Shown here: in pieces, positions 10,309 through 19,310 of the stretch
Numbering within the stretch: the first letter of the stretch is position 1
How the letters are laid out: every line of letters begins with the position of its first letter
From: Phytohalomonas tamaricis
GTDB taxonomy: Bacteria > Pseudomonadota > Gammaproteobacteria > Pseudomonadales > Halomonadaceae
DNA length: 64,000 nt
Assembly: GCF_003012345.1 (NCBI RefSeq)
Contig: NZ_PVRV01000020.1
Span: forward strand, 744,001-808,000
Direction of reading: 5' to 3'
Program-made: the position numbers and the translations under genes
Notes under the pieces: model-generated
The model's input: only the letters and a program-made list of their open reading frames with translations
What the model was told of the DNA's origin: nothing
Database searches by the model: none

Positions 10309-11661
10309 TTATTGCTCAACGCTGTCTTTGAACATGGCGGGTTCGAGGTTGTGGCGTGATAGCAGCTTGTAGAAATCGGTGCGGTTGCGGCCCGCGATCT
10401 TGGCAGCCTGAGTCACATTGCCATCGGTGATCTTCAATACCTTGATCAGATAGCTGCGCTCGAAGCTTGATCGTGCCTCATTGAATGAGGGTAGCTTGTT
10501 TTCCTCGGTAGCCAGCGCTTGCGCGACCAGCCCGCGAGGAATGATCGGTGAACTGGAGAGCGCCACGCACTGTTCAACGACATTGACGAGTTGCCGCACG
10601 TTGCCAGGCCAGGCACTGGCTGCCAGTTGCTCCATCGCCTCAGGCGAGAATCCCTTGATGAACGGCTTGTGACGCGCCGCAATCTTGTCGAGCAGATGCT
10701 TGGCCAATAGCGGCACATCCTCAGCACGATCTTTTAAGGGGGGCAGACGCAGATTGACCACGTTGAGGCGATAGTAAAGATCCTCGCGGAAATCGCCCTC
10801 ACGCATGGCAAGATCAAGATCGCGATGAGTCGCGGAAATGATACGCACATCAATAGGAATTGAGCGCGTGCTGCCTAGCGGCCGCACCTGACGCTCCTGC
10901 AAAGCACGCAGCAGTTTGACCTGCAGCGCCAGCGGCATATCGCCAATCTCATCGAGAAACAGCGTGCCGCCATTGGCGGCCTGGAACAGGCCTTCATGGG
11001 CGTTGACTGCCCCGGTAAAGGCGCCCTTGGCGTGACCGAACAGCTCACTTTCCAGTAATTGTTCAGGCAGCGCGCCACAGTTGATCGCAATAAAGGGATG
11101 ATCGGCGCGTACGCTCGCCTTGTGAATGGCATTAGCGAGCAGCTCTTTGCCGCTACCGCTTGGCCCGGTTACCAATACGCTGACATCGGCACTCGCGACT
11201 AAACGCGCCTGTTCGAGCACCTGCTCCATTTTCACGCTGCGCGTAATGATATCGGCGCGCCAGGTGGCCTCCGCATCATTCGTGTTGGGGGTCTGGATCA
11301 GTGCTTCATCGACCGCAGCAAAAAGCTCATCTTTATCGACTGGCTTGGTCAGAAAGCTGAACACGCCCTGGCGGGTCGCACTGACCGCTTCAGAAATCGA
11401 TCCGTGTGCGGTCAGAATAATGACGGGTAATCCGGGCTGGCAACTCTGGATTTCACCGAACAGTGCCATGCCGTCCATTTCATCCATGCGCAGGTCGGAT
11501 AACACGAGATCAGGGCGTTCATTGGCAATACAGGCGAGCGCTTCACGCCCGCTTAGCGCCGTGGTTACGCGATAACCACGGCTTTCAAGACGCATACCTA
11601 GCAACTTGAGCAGGCTGGCATCGTCATCGACCAATAACAGGTGGGCAGAGCCGAGCGTCAC
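10309..11661 (-). CDS. glrR: sigma-54-dependent response regulator GlrR
   Basis: 450 residues: an N-terminal receiver (acidic pocket VDDD at 11-14, phospho-acceptor D56 in SDLRM, TKPVDK near 107), a central AAA+ domain with Walker A GPSGSGKE and the sigma-54 contact loop GAFTGA, and a C-terminal Fis-type helix-turn-helix ([20 protein letters not shown]). This is the GlrR/QseF layout (E. coli GlrR has 444). It starts with GTG, supported by AAAGGAG six bases upstream. It is the last gene of glrK-qseG-glrR, so it should be phosphorylated by GlrK and activate sigma-54 promoters; in E. coli the target is the glmY small RNA. Confidence 0.92.
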   Translation of the reverse strand: MTLGSAHLLLVDDDASLLKLLGMRLESRGYRVTTALSGREALACIANERPDLVLSDLRMDEMDGMALFGEIQSCQPGLPVIILTAHGSISEAVSATRQGVFSFLTKPVDKDELFAAVDEALIQTPNTNDAEATWRADIITRSVKMEQVLEQARLVASADVSVLVTGPSGSGKELLANAIHKASVRADHPFIAINCGALPEQLLESELFGHAKGAFTGAVNAHEGLFQAANGGTLFLDEIGDMPLALQVKLLRALQERQVRPLGSTRSIPIDVRIISATHRDLDLAMREGDFREDLYYRLNVVNLRLPPLKDRAEDVPLLAKHLLDKIAARHKPFIKGFSPEAMEQLAASAWPGNVRQLVNVVEQCVALSSSPIIPRGLVAQALATEENKLPSFNEARSSFERSYLIKVLKITDGNVTQAAKIAGRNRTDFYKLLSRHNLEPAMFKDSVEQ

Positions 11662-11685
11662 ACGAAACTCCTTTGACGCGCCGCC

Positions 11686-12228
11686 TCAAGGATTATTGCG
11701 ACGCGCGTTCATACTTTCTTCAATTGCGGTGAGCGCCTCGAGCTTTTTACTCAATTGTGCATTTTTTTCCTGCAATTCCTTGATCTGCTGACGCTGACGG
11801 TCACCGCGCTGATGAGTGTCGGCTAAATCACGACGAGCCTCGAGCTCATTAAGCCACTGTCGGAGCAAAGGCTGCAACATGAGAGGAGCATCGTTCATCT
11901 CGGCATGATAGATAGCAGAGGCTTCTTTCCAGTGCGATGGGGTATCCCATGACAGCACAACGGCACGCACCAGCTGGGAGCGCGTATCGTTACCCGAATA
12001 TTCCGTCAGCTTCTCTTCGCGCCACTGCTCATCACCGCTTTGCGCCTGAAGGCCAAAGGTAACCCACGTGGGTAGCAGGCAAGCGCCTTCGACCAGGGCA
12101 GGCGCACCACTGAAATAACAGTTGGAGGCAGACTCTTCGACGACAGGCGCAGTATCAAGTGATTGGCAACCACTGATCAGCAGCACCACACTTAACCCCA
12201 TCCCAATGAGCGATGACTTGTAATTCAT
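11686..12228 (-). CDS. qseG: QseG/YfhG-like outer-membrane lipoprotein
   Basis: 180 residues with a lipobox LISGC (cysteine 21) and a C-terminal coiled coil (QQIKELQEKNAQLSKKLEAL). Sequence identity to E. coli QseG is hard to judge by eye, but the position between glrK and glrR, the size and the lipobox plus coiled-coil layout fit. In E. coli QseG modulates the GlrK sensor. The gene begins 8 bases after glrK ends and is followed by glrR after 24 bases, so all three are one transcript. Confidence 0.75.
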   Translation of the reverse strand: MNYKSSLIGMGLSVVLLISGCQSLDTAPVVEESASNCYFSGAPALVEGACLLPTWVTFGLQAQSGDEQWREEKLTEYSGNDTRSQLVRAVVLSWDTPSHWKEASAIYHAEMNDAPLMLQPLLRQWLNELEARRDLADTHQRGDRQRQQIKELQEKNAQLSKKLEALTAIEESMNARRNNP

Positions 12229-12236
12229 AAGACCGT

Positions 12237-13742
12237 TCAGTTCCTTATCGGCGTGCGTTCCTGCGATGAGACGCGTTCGCTTTCTGTATTATCATTTTCT
12301 ACTACCCAAGGCAGGGTCAAACGGAAACAAACATCTGCCTCGTTATTTTCATCATCGACCAGCGCCAGGGTACCTTGCTGGGCAAGCGCACTTTCTGCGG
12401 CGACTGAAAGACCAATGCCTGAACCTTTAAGTGGCCCCTTGCGCCGGGCGCCGCCCTGATAGAACGGCTCAAACAACCGGGGGCGGTCATTTTCGGTAAT
12501 CGGCGTGCCGGTGTTGGCCACTTCCACTACGAGATAACGTTCATCCTGAACCCGGGCACGAATCCATAATTTACCGCCGTCCTCACCATATGCGATGGCA
12601 TTTGAGACAAGGTTATCGAGAATTCGTGCCGTTCTCACTCGGTCAGCATGCCAATAAATGGGTTTCTTGAGCCAATGCGCTTCCATTCCCTTCTGTTCAA
12701 GCGCAAGGCGATGCTTGGAAATCACTTCCTGAACGACAGTAATAAGATCAAACTTTGTCAGCATTAAACGGCGATTTTGCTGCAAGAGATTGTAATCAAG
12801 CAGCTGCTCGATAAGTGTCTGCAATTCCTGACTACTATCATCGAGCAACAGCACAATCTCGCGCTGGCGCGGGGTCAGCTCACCGACGATGCCATCAGCA
12901 AGCAGGCCTGCGCCTTCACGAATACTGGCCAGTGGCGTTTTGAGTTCATGCGACATATGGCGCAGGAACTGCTGCTTCTGCGCTTCAAGCTCCTGCAGAC
13001 GAGATGACAGCCACGATAGACGCTCGCCCAGATTGACCAATTCCGCCGGGCCATTAATGTGCTGGGCATCCTCAGGCTCGCCCCCACTGCCGATACTCAG
13101 TATGCGGCGCTCAAGCTGGCGAATCGGCCGAATAATCAACCAGGTAAAAAACAGGATCAGCAATAAACTGAGTGACACAAGCGCGGTGGTTTGCAGCCAC
13201 AGCTGCCCCTTGACCTCACGCGCACGGGCGCGGATGTTATCGATTCTGGCATCAATCAGCCGTGCCGTATCGTTTACCAGCGTATCGGTATCCTGGGAAA
13301 ACTGGGTGAATTCCGTCAATCGGTTACGGAATTCATCGATTGGTGTCTGAGGAAGCGTTTGTAACGCATTAAGCTGCTGACGAAGCGATTCTAGCGTAGC
13401 GTCGCCTTCCAGAAGGCGAGCATGAGCGTCAAGTAACTCGCCATATTGCTGAGCCTTTTCCGCATAGATCGTCATCAGCCCACTGTCTTCGAGCACGGCA
13501 TATTGACGAGCACTACGCTCCATGGAGAGCGAGAGATTGGAGAGCTCTCGTGCCCTTCTGGTTTGATCAACTGCCTGACGAGCACTGACATCAGCAAGCT
13601 CCGACAGCTCCGACAGCTCCGACAGGGCTTGTCCGGCCTGAAAGATCAGTACGGCAATGGGTAGCATGACCATAGCGAAGGCCAGCAGTATTAACTGGGG
13701 CAGCGAGCGGGGACGCCAGCGACGGGAAGCCTGATTAGCCAT
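12237..13742 (-). CDS. glrK: sensor histidine kinase GlrK
   Basis: Inner-membrane kinase partner of GlrR. 501 residues from ATG 13742 (MANQASRRWRPRSLPQLILL); the longer open frame reaching 13931 would run through a terminator and is rejected. TM1 is at 14-36 and TM2 at about 185-204, enclosing a ~150-residue periplasmic helical sensor. HAMP, HisKA (RHMSHELKTPL, H265) and HATPase (DNLVSNAIAYGEDG, GSGIGLSVAAES) follow. Just after TM1 a 9-bp tandem repeat encodes SELSELSEL (41-49). First gene of the glrK-qseG-glrR operon. Confidence 0.9.
   Translation of the reverse strand: MANQASRRWRPRSLPQLILLAFAMVMLPIAVLIFQAGQALSELSELSELADVSARQAVDQTRRARELSNLSLSMERSARQYAVLEDSGLMTIYAEKAQQYGELLDAHARLLEGDATLESLRQQLNALQTLPQTPIDEFRNRLTEFTQFSQDTDTLVNDTARLIDARIDNIRARAREVKGQLWLQTTALVSLSLLLILFFTWLIIRPIRQLERRILSIGSGGEPEDAQHINGPAELVNLGERLSWLSSRLQELEAQKQQFLRHMSHELKTPLASIREGAGLLADGIVGELTPRQREIVLLLDDSSQELQTLIEQLLDYNLLQQNRRLMLTKFDLITVVQEVISKHRLALEQKGMEAHWLKKPIYWHADRVRTARILDNLVSNAIAYGEDGGKLWIRARVQDERYLVVEVANTGTPITENDRPRLFEPFYQGGARRKGPLKGSGIGLSVAAESALAQQGTLALVDDENNEADVCFRLTLPWVVENDNTESERVSSQERTPIRN
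13598..13624. repeat. three 9-bp tandem repeats inside glrK
   Basis: The unit GCTCCGACA occurs three times in a row (13598-13606, 13607-13615, 13616-13624). In frame it encodes repeated Ser-Glu-Leu at the membrane exit of the first transmembrane helix of GlrK. Confidence 0.85.
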
Positions 13743-13952
13743 CGATAGAGTTCTGTTTAGAAAAGCGTGGATGTCATTTAGCTGGTTTTTACAGCATAAC
13801 AGAGTTGCTTGAAATAACGTCATCACAACACAAAAAAACGCTATTAATACATTGAATACATAACGTCTGTTATTTATGGGGTTTTGGGCTTTTTGACAGG
13901 CATAAAAAAGGGCCGGCAATGCCGGCCCCAAGGTACGCAGGGAACTGAAGGG
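13743..13952. other. glrK upstream region
   Basis: AT-rich leader (about 13780-13880) expected to hold the glrK promoter, followed by the hairpin at 13908-13926. No convincing single promoter was picked. Confidence 0.4.
13903..13926 (-). terminator. terminator reading leftward ahead of glrK
   Basis: GGGCCGGCAATGCCGGCCC is an almost perfect palindromic hairpin; on the minus strand it is followed by six T residues (the AAAAAA just before it on the plus strand). It insulates glrK from transcription arriving from 14.0 kb and implies something is or was transcribed leftward there. Confidence 0.75.
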
Positions 13953-14279
13953 TCAAGTGATCACTTTTTGACGATTCGCCTGGCCACACGCCTCAAAGTG
14001 AACGACGGGCCCGAAGGCCCTCGAAGCCACAGGAATCGGAATATTCACATCCAGGTTTTCCGATTCCCTTGGATAATCCACATCATCCAAAGCTTCGTCC
14101 GGCAGGTCCATCACCATAGTGATGGACCAAATTCTTCCCCGAGGGGAGTGGCGTCCATGCCAAGGCATCCTTGCCTGTACGGTATCAATCCATGCCTTAA
14201 CGGCGATACCTGTCTCATCGCAACCTGAGTGCATAACGCGTGGAGCTGACACATGACAGGAAGACCAGCCGCATCGCAC
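13953..14279 (-). CDS. hypothetical small protein, doubtful
   Basis: An open frame of up to 108 codons just upstream of a leftward terminator. The C-terminal part (MVMDLPDEALDDVDYPRESE, then NLDVNIPIPVASRAFGPVVH) has plausible protein composition; the N-terminal part (many W, C, H, R) does not, so a start at an internal ATG near 14126 is as likely. No ribosome site stands out and no family was recognised. It may be the tail of a lost gene rather than a functional one. Confidence 0.3.
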   Translation of the reverse strand: MRCGWSSCHVSAPRVMHSGCDETGIAVKAWIDTVQARMPWHGRHSPRGRIWSITMVMDLPDEALDDVDYPRESENLDVNIPIPVASRAFGPVVHFEACGQANRQKVIT

Positions 14280-14602
14280 AGGGAAGGATGTGCGACTGCG
14301 TCAACCTGCCGAAGAATGAGCGGGCTTATACATCATTCTTCATGCTCGCTATGAATATAGCGAATGCCGTGCCATATAGATAAAAATGCTTTCAAAACAA
14401 CAACATAATTAATCAAGTTCAAATTTATCTCATCAGGTCGTATGTTAAACGACGACCATGGCCACTTATATGTCTCGAAAAGGCGACACCTAAACCAATA
14501 GGCAGAACAATACCTTTTGAAATCAATAGTTTAAGTAGTAGCTAAAAAGCGACACTAGCCGCAGGCAGAGTCGTTAAAAAGCGACACCTTGTCCAGAACC
14601 AC
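14280..14602. other. decayed intergenic stretch with IS-end-like repeats
   Basis: About 320 bases without a gene. The segment 14340-14540 is AT-rich. Three direct copies of a (G)AAAA(A/G)GCGACAC motif occur at its right part; nothing else recognisable is present. Confidence 0.5.
14477..14587. repeat. three direct repeats resembling an IS21-type element end
   Basis: AAAAGGCGACACC (about 14478-14490), GCTAAAAAGCGACAC (14541-14555) and GTTAAAAAGCGACAC (14573-14587) share the core AAAA(A/G)GCGACAC in one orientation. IS21-family ends typically carry several such subterminal repeats, read on the other strand as GTGTCGCTTTTT. No transposase gene is present, so this would be a solo end left by a deletion. 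The IS assignment is inference. Confidence 0.45.
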
Positions 14603-14630
14603 AAAAACCGCGAATGAATTCACGGTTTTT
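14603..14630 (-). terminator. terminator of argA
   Basis: AAAAACCG (14603-14610) pairs with CGGTTTTT (14623-14630), with a further GAAT/ATTC pairing inside after one mismatch. It lies 25 bases past the argA stop and has A/T flanks usable in both directions. Confidence 0.75.
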
Positions 14631-14655
14631 ATAGAAAACACTACCGACGTGCCGG

Positions 14656-15969
14656 TCAGGTGAGCTGCTTGATAAGTACCTTGGAGTTGCGCGAGTGGTT
14701 ATACGCAAGTTTGCGGTTTTCCGGCAGCTCATCCACATTGCCAAGGCGAAAATCGTGTTCAAGAAACCAGTGAGCCGTATGCGTTGTCAGCGAAAACAGC
14801 TGTGATAACCCCCGCCGTTTGGCCTCGCGCTCGATCTCGGCCAGCAGAATGTCACCGCGCGCCCCGCCCTGGTAGGCACCATGCACCGCCACACATGCCA
14901 ACTCTCCCATACCGGCTTCCGGGAAAGGATGCAGAGCGGCGCAACCAATCACCATGCCATCGCGATCGATGACGATATAATCATCAATGGCATGCTCCAG
15001 ACGTTCCCGCGAACGGGCTATAAGAATGCCCTTCTCTTCCAATGGGTTCAGCAACTCAAGCAATCCTGCAATATCTTCAAGCCGCGCGCGGCGCAGTTGC
15101 TCGTAACGATCTCGCGTAATCATCGTGCCCACGCCATCTCGCGTAAACAGCTCGCCGAGCAGTGCATCATGATCATGCCAGGAAATAAGGTGTGTTCGCG
15201 CCACACCGTGACGAGCAGCCTGACAAGCCGCTAGAAGGTGCCGCGCCAGTTCACTTTCAGGCGGGCAGCGTACCGCCACTTCTTCCGCTTCCGTCGGTGC
15301 CAGCTGGCGTTGCAGGCGGCCATCGCCATCACTTAACCCCCTCGCCTCACCGATCACGATCAGCTTGTCCGCTTTCAAGGCAATTGCGGTCTGCTGAGCG
15401 ATTTCAGAGGCGTCTAAGTCAAATACCTCACCGGTGCTCGAATAGCCCAGCGGTGGCAGCACAACCAGCGCTCTTTGCGACAGCAGCGCCTCGATCGCGG
15501 GGGCTCGGATACGCCGCACCTCGCCGCCATGAATGAAATCGACACCCTCCCGAACGCCCAGCGGTTTCGCCATGACCAGATTACCGCTCACCGCAGTGAG
15601 CTCTACACCATGTAGCGGGGTATTGGGCAAGCCCAGCGAAAGACGCGCTTCGATAGCCAGACGCAACGTGGCAACCTCACGCTCGATGATGGCCATCATG
15701 TCCTGGTTTACGACGAAACGCCCTTGATGTGGTTGGGGCTCAAGTCCGATGTGGGCAAAGGCCTCGCGCACCTGAGCGCGCACCCCCAGCACCAGCACCA
15801 GGCGTACCCCAAGCGTATGCAACAGCGCCAGGTCCTGAATGAGGGCATCTCGTCGCTCTTCACGCAACGCCTCACCCTCGATCAGGATGACAAAGGTTCG
15901 CCCCCGATGTGCATTGATATACGGCGAAGAATTGCGAAACCAATCGGCGAAAGGAAACGAGGTGTCCAA
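14656..15969 (-). CDS. argA: amino-acid N-acetyltransferase (N-acetylglutamate synthase)
   Basis: Acetylates glutamate with acetyl-CoA, the first and feedback-regulated step of arginine synthesis. 437 residues (E. coli 443). Residues 1-280 are an amino-acid-kinase-fold domain, which in this family binds the arginine inhibitor (FVILIEGEALREE, VLVLGVRAQVREA, VVLPPLGYSSTGEVFDL). Residues 285-437 are a GNAT acetyltransferase (DIAGLLELLNPLEEKGIL, GMGELACVAVHGAYQGGARG, SLTTHTAHWFLEHDF). A single-gene unit with its own terminator. Confidence 0.96.
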   Translation of the reverse strand: MDTSFPFADWFRNSSPYINAHRGRTFVILIEGEALREERRDALIQDLALLHTLGVRLVLVLGVRAQVREAFAHIGLEPQPHQGRFVVNQDMMAIIEREVATLRLAIEARLSLGLPNTPLHGVELTAVSGNLVMAKPLGVREGVDFIHGGEVRRIRAPAIEALLSQRALVVLPPLGYSSTGEVFDLDASEIAQQTAIALKADKLIVIGEARGLSDGDGRLQRQLAPTEAEEVAVRCPPESELARHLLAACQAARHGVARTHLISWHDHDALLGELFTRDGVGTMITRDRYEQLRRARLEDIAGLLELLNPLEEKGILIARSRERLEHAIDDYIVIDRDGMVIGCAALHPFPEAGMGELACVAVHGAYQGGARGDILLAEIEREAKRRGLSQLFSLTTHTAHWFLEHDFRLGNVDELPENRKLAYNHSRNSKVLIKQLT

Positions 15970-16061
15970 CAGAAGCGCTCCAACGTTGTTGATTATCGAA
16001 ATACCACTATATCAGAGCCACTAACCGGTAGAGCAGGCGGTAAAACACCGAGGCAATAAAA

Positions 16062-16083
16062 AGGCGGCACAAATGTGCCGCCT
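16062..16083 (-). terminator. terminator of the pit gene
   Basis: AGGCGGCAC (16062-16070) and GTGCCGCCT (16075-16083) form a perfect stem with an AAAT loop, followed on the minus strand by TTTTTATT. Confidence 0.8.
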
Positions 16084-16107
16084 CATGGCTACAGTCTTTT
16101 ATTGTCT

Positions 16108-17376
16108 CTAACCAAACATGCCTTTGAACATGAAGAAAAAGACAATCGATAGTCCCGCGCCTGCTGGCAAGGTCACCAACCAGGAAATCGCGATCGAGCC
16201 AAGCACGCGCAAATTCAGCGCGCGCATGCCACGTGCCAGGCCTACACCAAGCACCGCACCGACTAGCGTGTGCGTGGTCGAGATCGGCAACCCTGTGCCC
16301 GAGGCAACCACCACCGTGATAGCCGTTGCCAGTGTCGCTGCAAAACCACGGCTCGGTGTAAGCTCAGTGATGCCCGTGCCCACCGTGGCAATGACGCGAT
16401 GGCCATAGGTCACCAGGCCGATGACGATCCCGCCACCGCCCAGCACTAAAATCCACCACGGCATGGCGGCGGAGGCATCGATAACGCCCTGATTGCTGAC
16501 CACACTGACCACCGCCGCAAGAGGACCAACAGCATTGGCGACATCGTTGGAACCATGCGCGAAGGCCATCGCGCAGGCAGTAAACATCATCAGTATGCCA
16601 AAGATACGCTCGACACTGGCAAAACTGAAATTATCGCCAGAATTGCGTCGCTCACGCCCGATACGCCGCTCAAGTAAAATACCGATCAGCATGATGACTG
16701 CGCCGATACCCGCAGCCAGCGTCAGGCTATCGAGGAAGGAAAGCGTAAGCCCAACGTGGCTGAGACCCTTGACCAGCGTGACCATCGAAACGATGAAACC
16801 GACCAGGAACATGTAACCCGGCACGTAGCGCTTGGCCGCGGCGAACGGATCGCTATTTTCGAAGATTAAATGCTGAATCGACTTGAACAACACAAACGAG
16901 ATGAAGCCAGCCGTTATCGGTGAAATCAGCCAGCTCGATACAATCTGGCCCACCTTGCTCCAGTGCACGGACTCCGGCCCCAGCCCTGCCACAGCGAAGC
17001 CAACGATCGCCCCCACGATGGAGTGAGTCGTCGACACCGGCCAGCCGTTTTTTGAAGCAATCATCAACCAGATAGCCGCAGCCAACAGCGAGGCCAACAT
17101 GCCGTAAACGAGATATTCAGGTCTTTCTTTCAACAACTCAGGATCAATAATTCCATTACGAATGGTGGCCGTCACCTCACCACCGGCCAACCAGGCCCCC
17201 AGAAACTCGAAGATGACGGCGATAATGATCGCCTGGCGAATAGTAATGGCTTTGGAGCCAACTGATGTTCCCATGGCGTTTGCGACGTCATTGGCACCTA
17301 CCCCCCAGGCCATGAACAGACCGAAGGCGCAAGCCAGAATAATGAATACGTCGCTATACTGCGCGATGATGGTCAT
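16108..17376 (-). CDS. inorganic phosphate transporter, PiT family
   Basis: A 422-residue inner-membrane protein with about ten transmembrane helices and the two inverted-repeat signatures of PiT transporters, GANDVANA (27-34) and GSNDVANAVGP in the second half. These carriers take up phosphate as a metal-phosphate complex coupled to protons or sodium. It follows the DUF47 gene by about 50 bases in the same direction, the usual pit-accessory operon. Confidence 0.93.
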   Translation of the reverse strand: MTIIAQYSDVFIILACAFGLFMAWGVGANDVANAMGTSVGSKAITIRQAIIIAVIFEFLGAWLAGGEVTATIRNGIIDPELLKERPEYLVYGMLASLLAAAIWLMIASKNGWPVSTTHSIVGAIVGFAVAGLGPESVHWSKVGQIVSSWLISPITAGFISFVLFKSIQHLIFENSDPFAAAKRYVPGYMFLVGFIVSMVTLVKGLSHVGLTLSFLDSLTLAAGIGAVIMLIGILLERRIGRERRNSGDNFSFASVERIFGILMMFTACAMAFAHGSNDVANAVGPLAAVVSVVSNQGVIDASAAMPWWILVLGGGGIVIGLVTYGHRVIATVGTGITELTPSRGFAATLATAITVVVASGTGLPISTTHTLVGAVLGVGLARGMRALNLRVLGSIAISWLVTLPAGAGLSIVFFFMFKGMFG

Positions 17377-17428
17377 AGGCAGATAATCGTTTTAATGTCC
17401 GGACATGAAAAACCCGCAGGATCTAAAC

Positions 17429-18109
17429 TCAGCGGGCCATAAGAATTTGCAGGCGTGCTCCGACGCGCTCGGCGCGATCAGAAAGCTCGCCAATCCAGTC
17501 AATGATTTGATAAAGAAACATCACATCGACAGGCGGCAAATCAGCTTCAAGCGCAAATAGCTGGCGCCTGACCGCGATCTGAAGATCGTCGGCCTTGTGC
17601 TCAAGCTGATGCAGGTCGCGAATCTGAGTAATCAGCAGATCAGACACGTTGCGTCCAAATCCTGATTCCAGCAGATCATCAAGATCGTACAGGGCCTTAC
17701 GCGCCTGATGCACCGTCGCGATCGCCGTCTGCAAGTATTCGCGCATTGGTGTGACCATGGGTTCAGGCACAGACATGCAGCGCCCTAACATGATCCCGGC
17801 GATATCCTTGACCTTATTGGCGATCTCATCCTGTACTCGAATCAGCTCAAGCAGGTCGGAGCGTGGCACAGGCAGAAACATACTGTTAGGCAGATTCATG
17901 CGCAGGCGTGTCTTGAGCTCATCTGCCTCATGTTCGCCCTGACTGATAGCGTTACGGATTTCATCCGCTTTCTTCCAGTCATGAGCAAGTGCAGCATCGA
18001 AGAACACTGCTAACAGGTCAGCGCACTCGGACGTCTTGACGATGTGTTCAAGCAGCGGCTGAAATGGCGAACGACCAAATAGCGCAGAAAAAGGGTTAGT
18101 TGTTACCAT
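17429..18109 (-). CDS. DUF47/TIGR00153 PhoU-like protein, PiT partner
   Basis: 226 residues from ATG 18109 (MVTTNPFSALFGRSPFQPLL); an in-frame GTG five codons earlier is possible. The all-helical PhoU-like sequence has the metal-binding motifs of the family (ISQGEHEADELKTRLR near 60 and LHQLEHKADDLQ near 180). Such proteins accompany Pit transporters and are thought to modulate their activity. Shared operon with the downstream pit gene; divergent from the CYTH gene across about 110 bases. Confidence 0.88.
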   Translation of the reverse strand: MVTTNPFSALFGRSPFQPLLEHIVKTSECADLLAVFFDAALAHDWKKADEIRNAISQGEHEADELKTRLRMNLPNSMFLPVPRSDLLELIRVQDEIANKVKDIAGIMLGRCMSVPEPMVTPMREYLQTAIATVHQARKALYDLDDLLESGFGRNVSDLLITQIRDLHQLEHKADDLQIAVRRQLFALEADLPPVDVMFLYQIIDWIGELSDRAERVGARLQILMAR

Positions 18110-18220
18110 GATGAACGTCAGCACGTTAGGAATGGCAGCGTCAGTATATAAACTGCGCGCGGCTTCGTCATAAAAATTTCACATTGAGCGTAAACACGCT
18201 AATTTCCGGACCCTCTTATT

Positions 18221-19111
18221 ATGGCGCATGAAATCGAATTGAAACTCGCACTGGGTGAATCCGGCCCAGCACAATTGCATCGCCATCCCCTGCTCATCGG
18301 GCAGGATGCGCAACTTCATGAGTTCATCAATATCTATTTCGACACCCCCTCACGGACTTTGGAAAAAGAGCGTATCGCGCTGCGCCTGCGCTCAGAGGGC
18401 GATGCTGTCAGGCAAACAGTCAAGACGGCAGGCAGCGGCCAGGGCGGACTGCATACGCGTGGCGAATGGGAATGGGACGTTAGCGGACATGCGCTCGATT
18501 TCACTGGATTGCGTGGCTTGCCGCTTGCCACGTTTCAGGACGAAGCCTTGCTGAATGCGTTGCAGCCCGCCTACCGCACTGACTTCAAGCGCGTCACCTG
18601 GCTAATCAAGCACGGCGACGCCACGATTGAACTTGCACTTGATCAGGGCGAGGTCATTGCCGGAGAAAGACGCTGCGCTATTCGCGAACTGGAACTGGAG
18701 CTAAAAGAGGGCGAACAATCAGCCTTGTGGACCTTGGCCGAGATGCTAACCGATAGTGTCGCTCTGCGCCCGGCCAATATGAGCAAGGCCGCACGCGCCG
18801 TCGCTTTACGTGACAACACATGGGATGAAACGGCCACAGTGCCTGCTCAGGCACAGCCAGCCACACAACAGCCTCTGCTTTATGTCGAGCATGCGATTAC
18901 GGCGCTGGATGCCTACACCGATACTAACGATGAACAGTTCATCGCCCGTGCACGTGAAGCGTTTGCCGCCGTCGCACAGCATGACGAGACAGCAATCGCT
19001 CAGCCTGCAGCATCATTACATCAGGCCTTGACCGGAAAAGACTGGCTTACCCCGGCGTTTGGCAAACGTTTCCTCAGCCTACTGGCGCAATTGGCCTCCC
19101 GATCACAGTAA
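18221..19111 (+). CDS. CYTH-domain inorganic triphosphatase
   Basis: 296 residues starting with the diagnostic MAHEIELKLAL (EXEXK motif), followed by alternating charged strands (YFDTPSRTLEKERIALRLRS, TRGEWEWDV, FKRVTWLI, ELALDQGEV, IRELELELKEG) that build the acidic/basic tunnel of CYTH triphosphatases. E. coli YgiF is 433 residues with a CHAD domain behind CYTH; here only about 90 residues follow CYTH, without clear CHAD histidines, so the CHAD part is truncated or replaced. Expected to hydrolyse tripolyphosphate in the cytoplasm. Monocistronic. Confidence 0.88.
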   Translation: MAHEIELKLALGESGPAQLHRHPLLIGQDAQLHEFINIYFDTPSRTLEKERIALRLRSEGDAVRQTVKTAGSGQGGLHTRGEWEWDVSGHALDFTGLRGLPLATFQDEALLNALQPAYRTDFKRVTWLIKHGDATIELALDQGEVIAGERRCAIRELELELKEGEQSALWTLAEMLTDSVALRPANMSKAARAVALRDNTWDETATVPAQAQPATQQPLLYVEHAITALDAYTDTNDEQFIARAREAFAAVAQHDETAIAQPAASLHQALTGKDWLTPAFGKRFLSLLAQLASRSQ

Positions 19112-19310
19112 GGAAATGACAGCGCCTCAACGCTGCATGCGTCATGATAAAACCATGATATGCGTCGTTCTTTGCCAAGACAGTTACCGTATCGAGATGC
19201 CGTTTGGAAATAGCAGCCAGGCCGGAAAATAAATGTTTCGAATGTAAGATGATCTTACAGGCTCAACCCTTCGCTACGCTGTAGGCTTGAAATTATGTTA
19301 AGGAGCTGTT

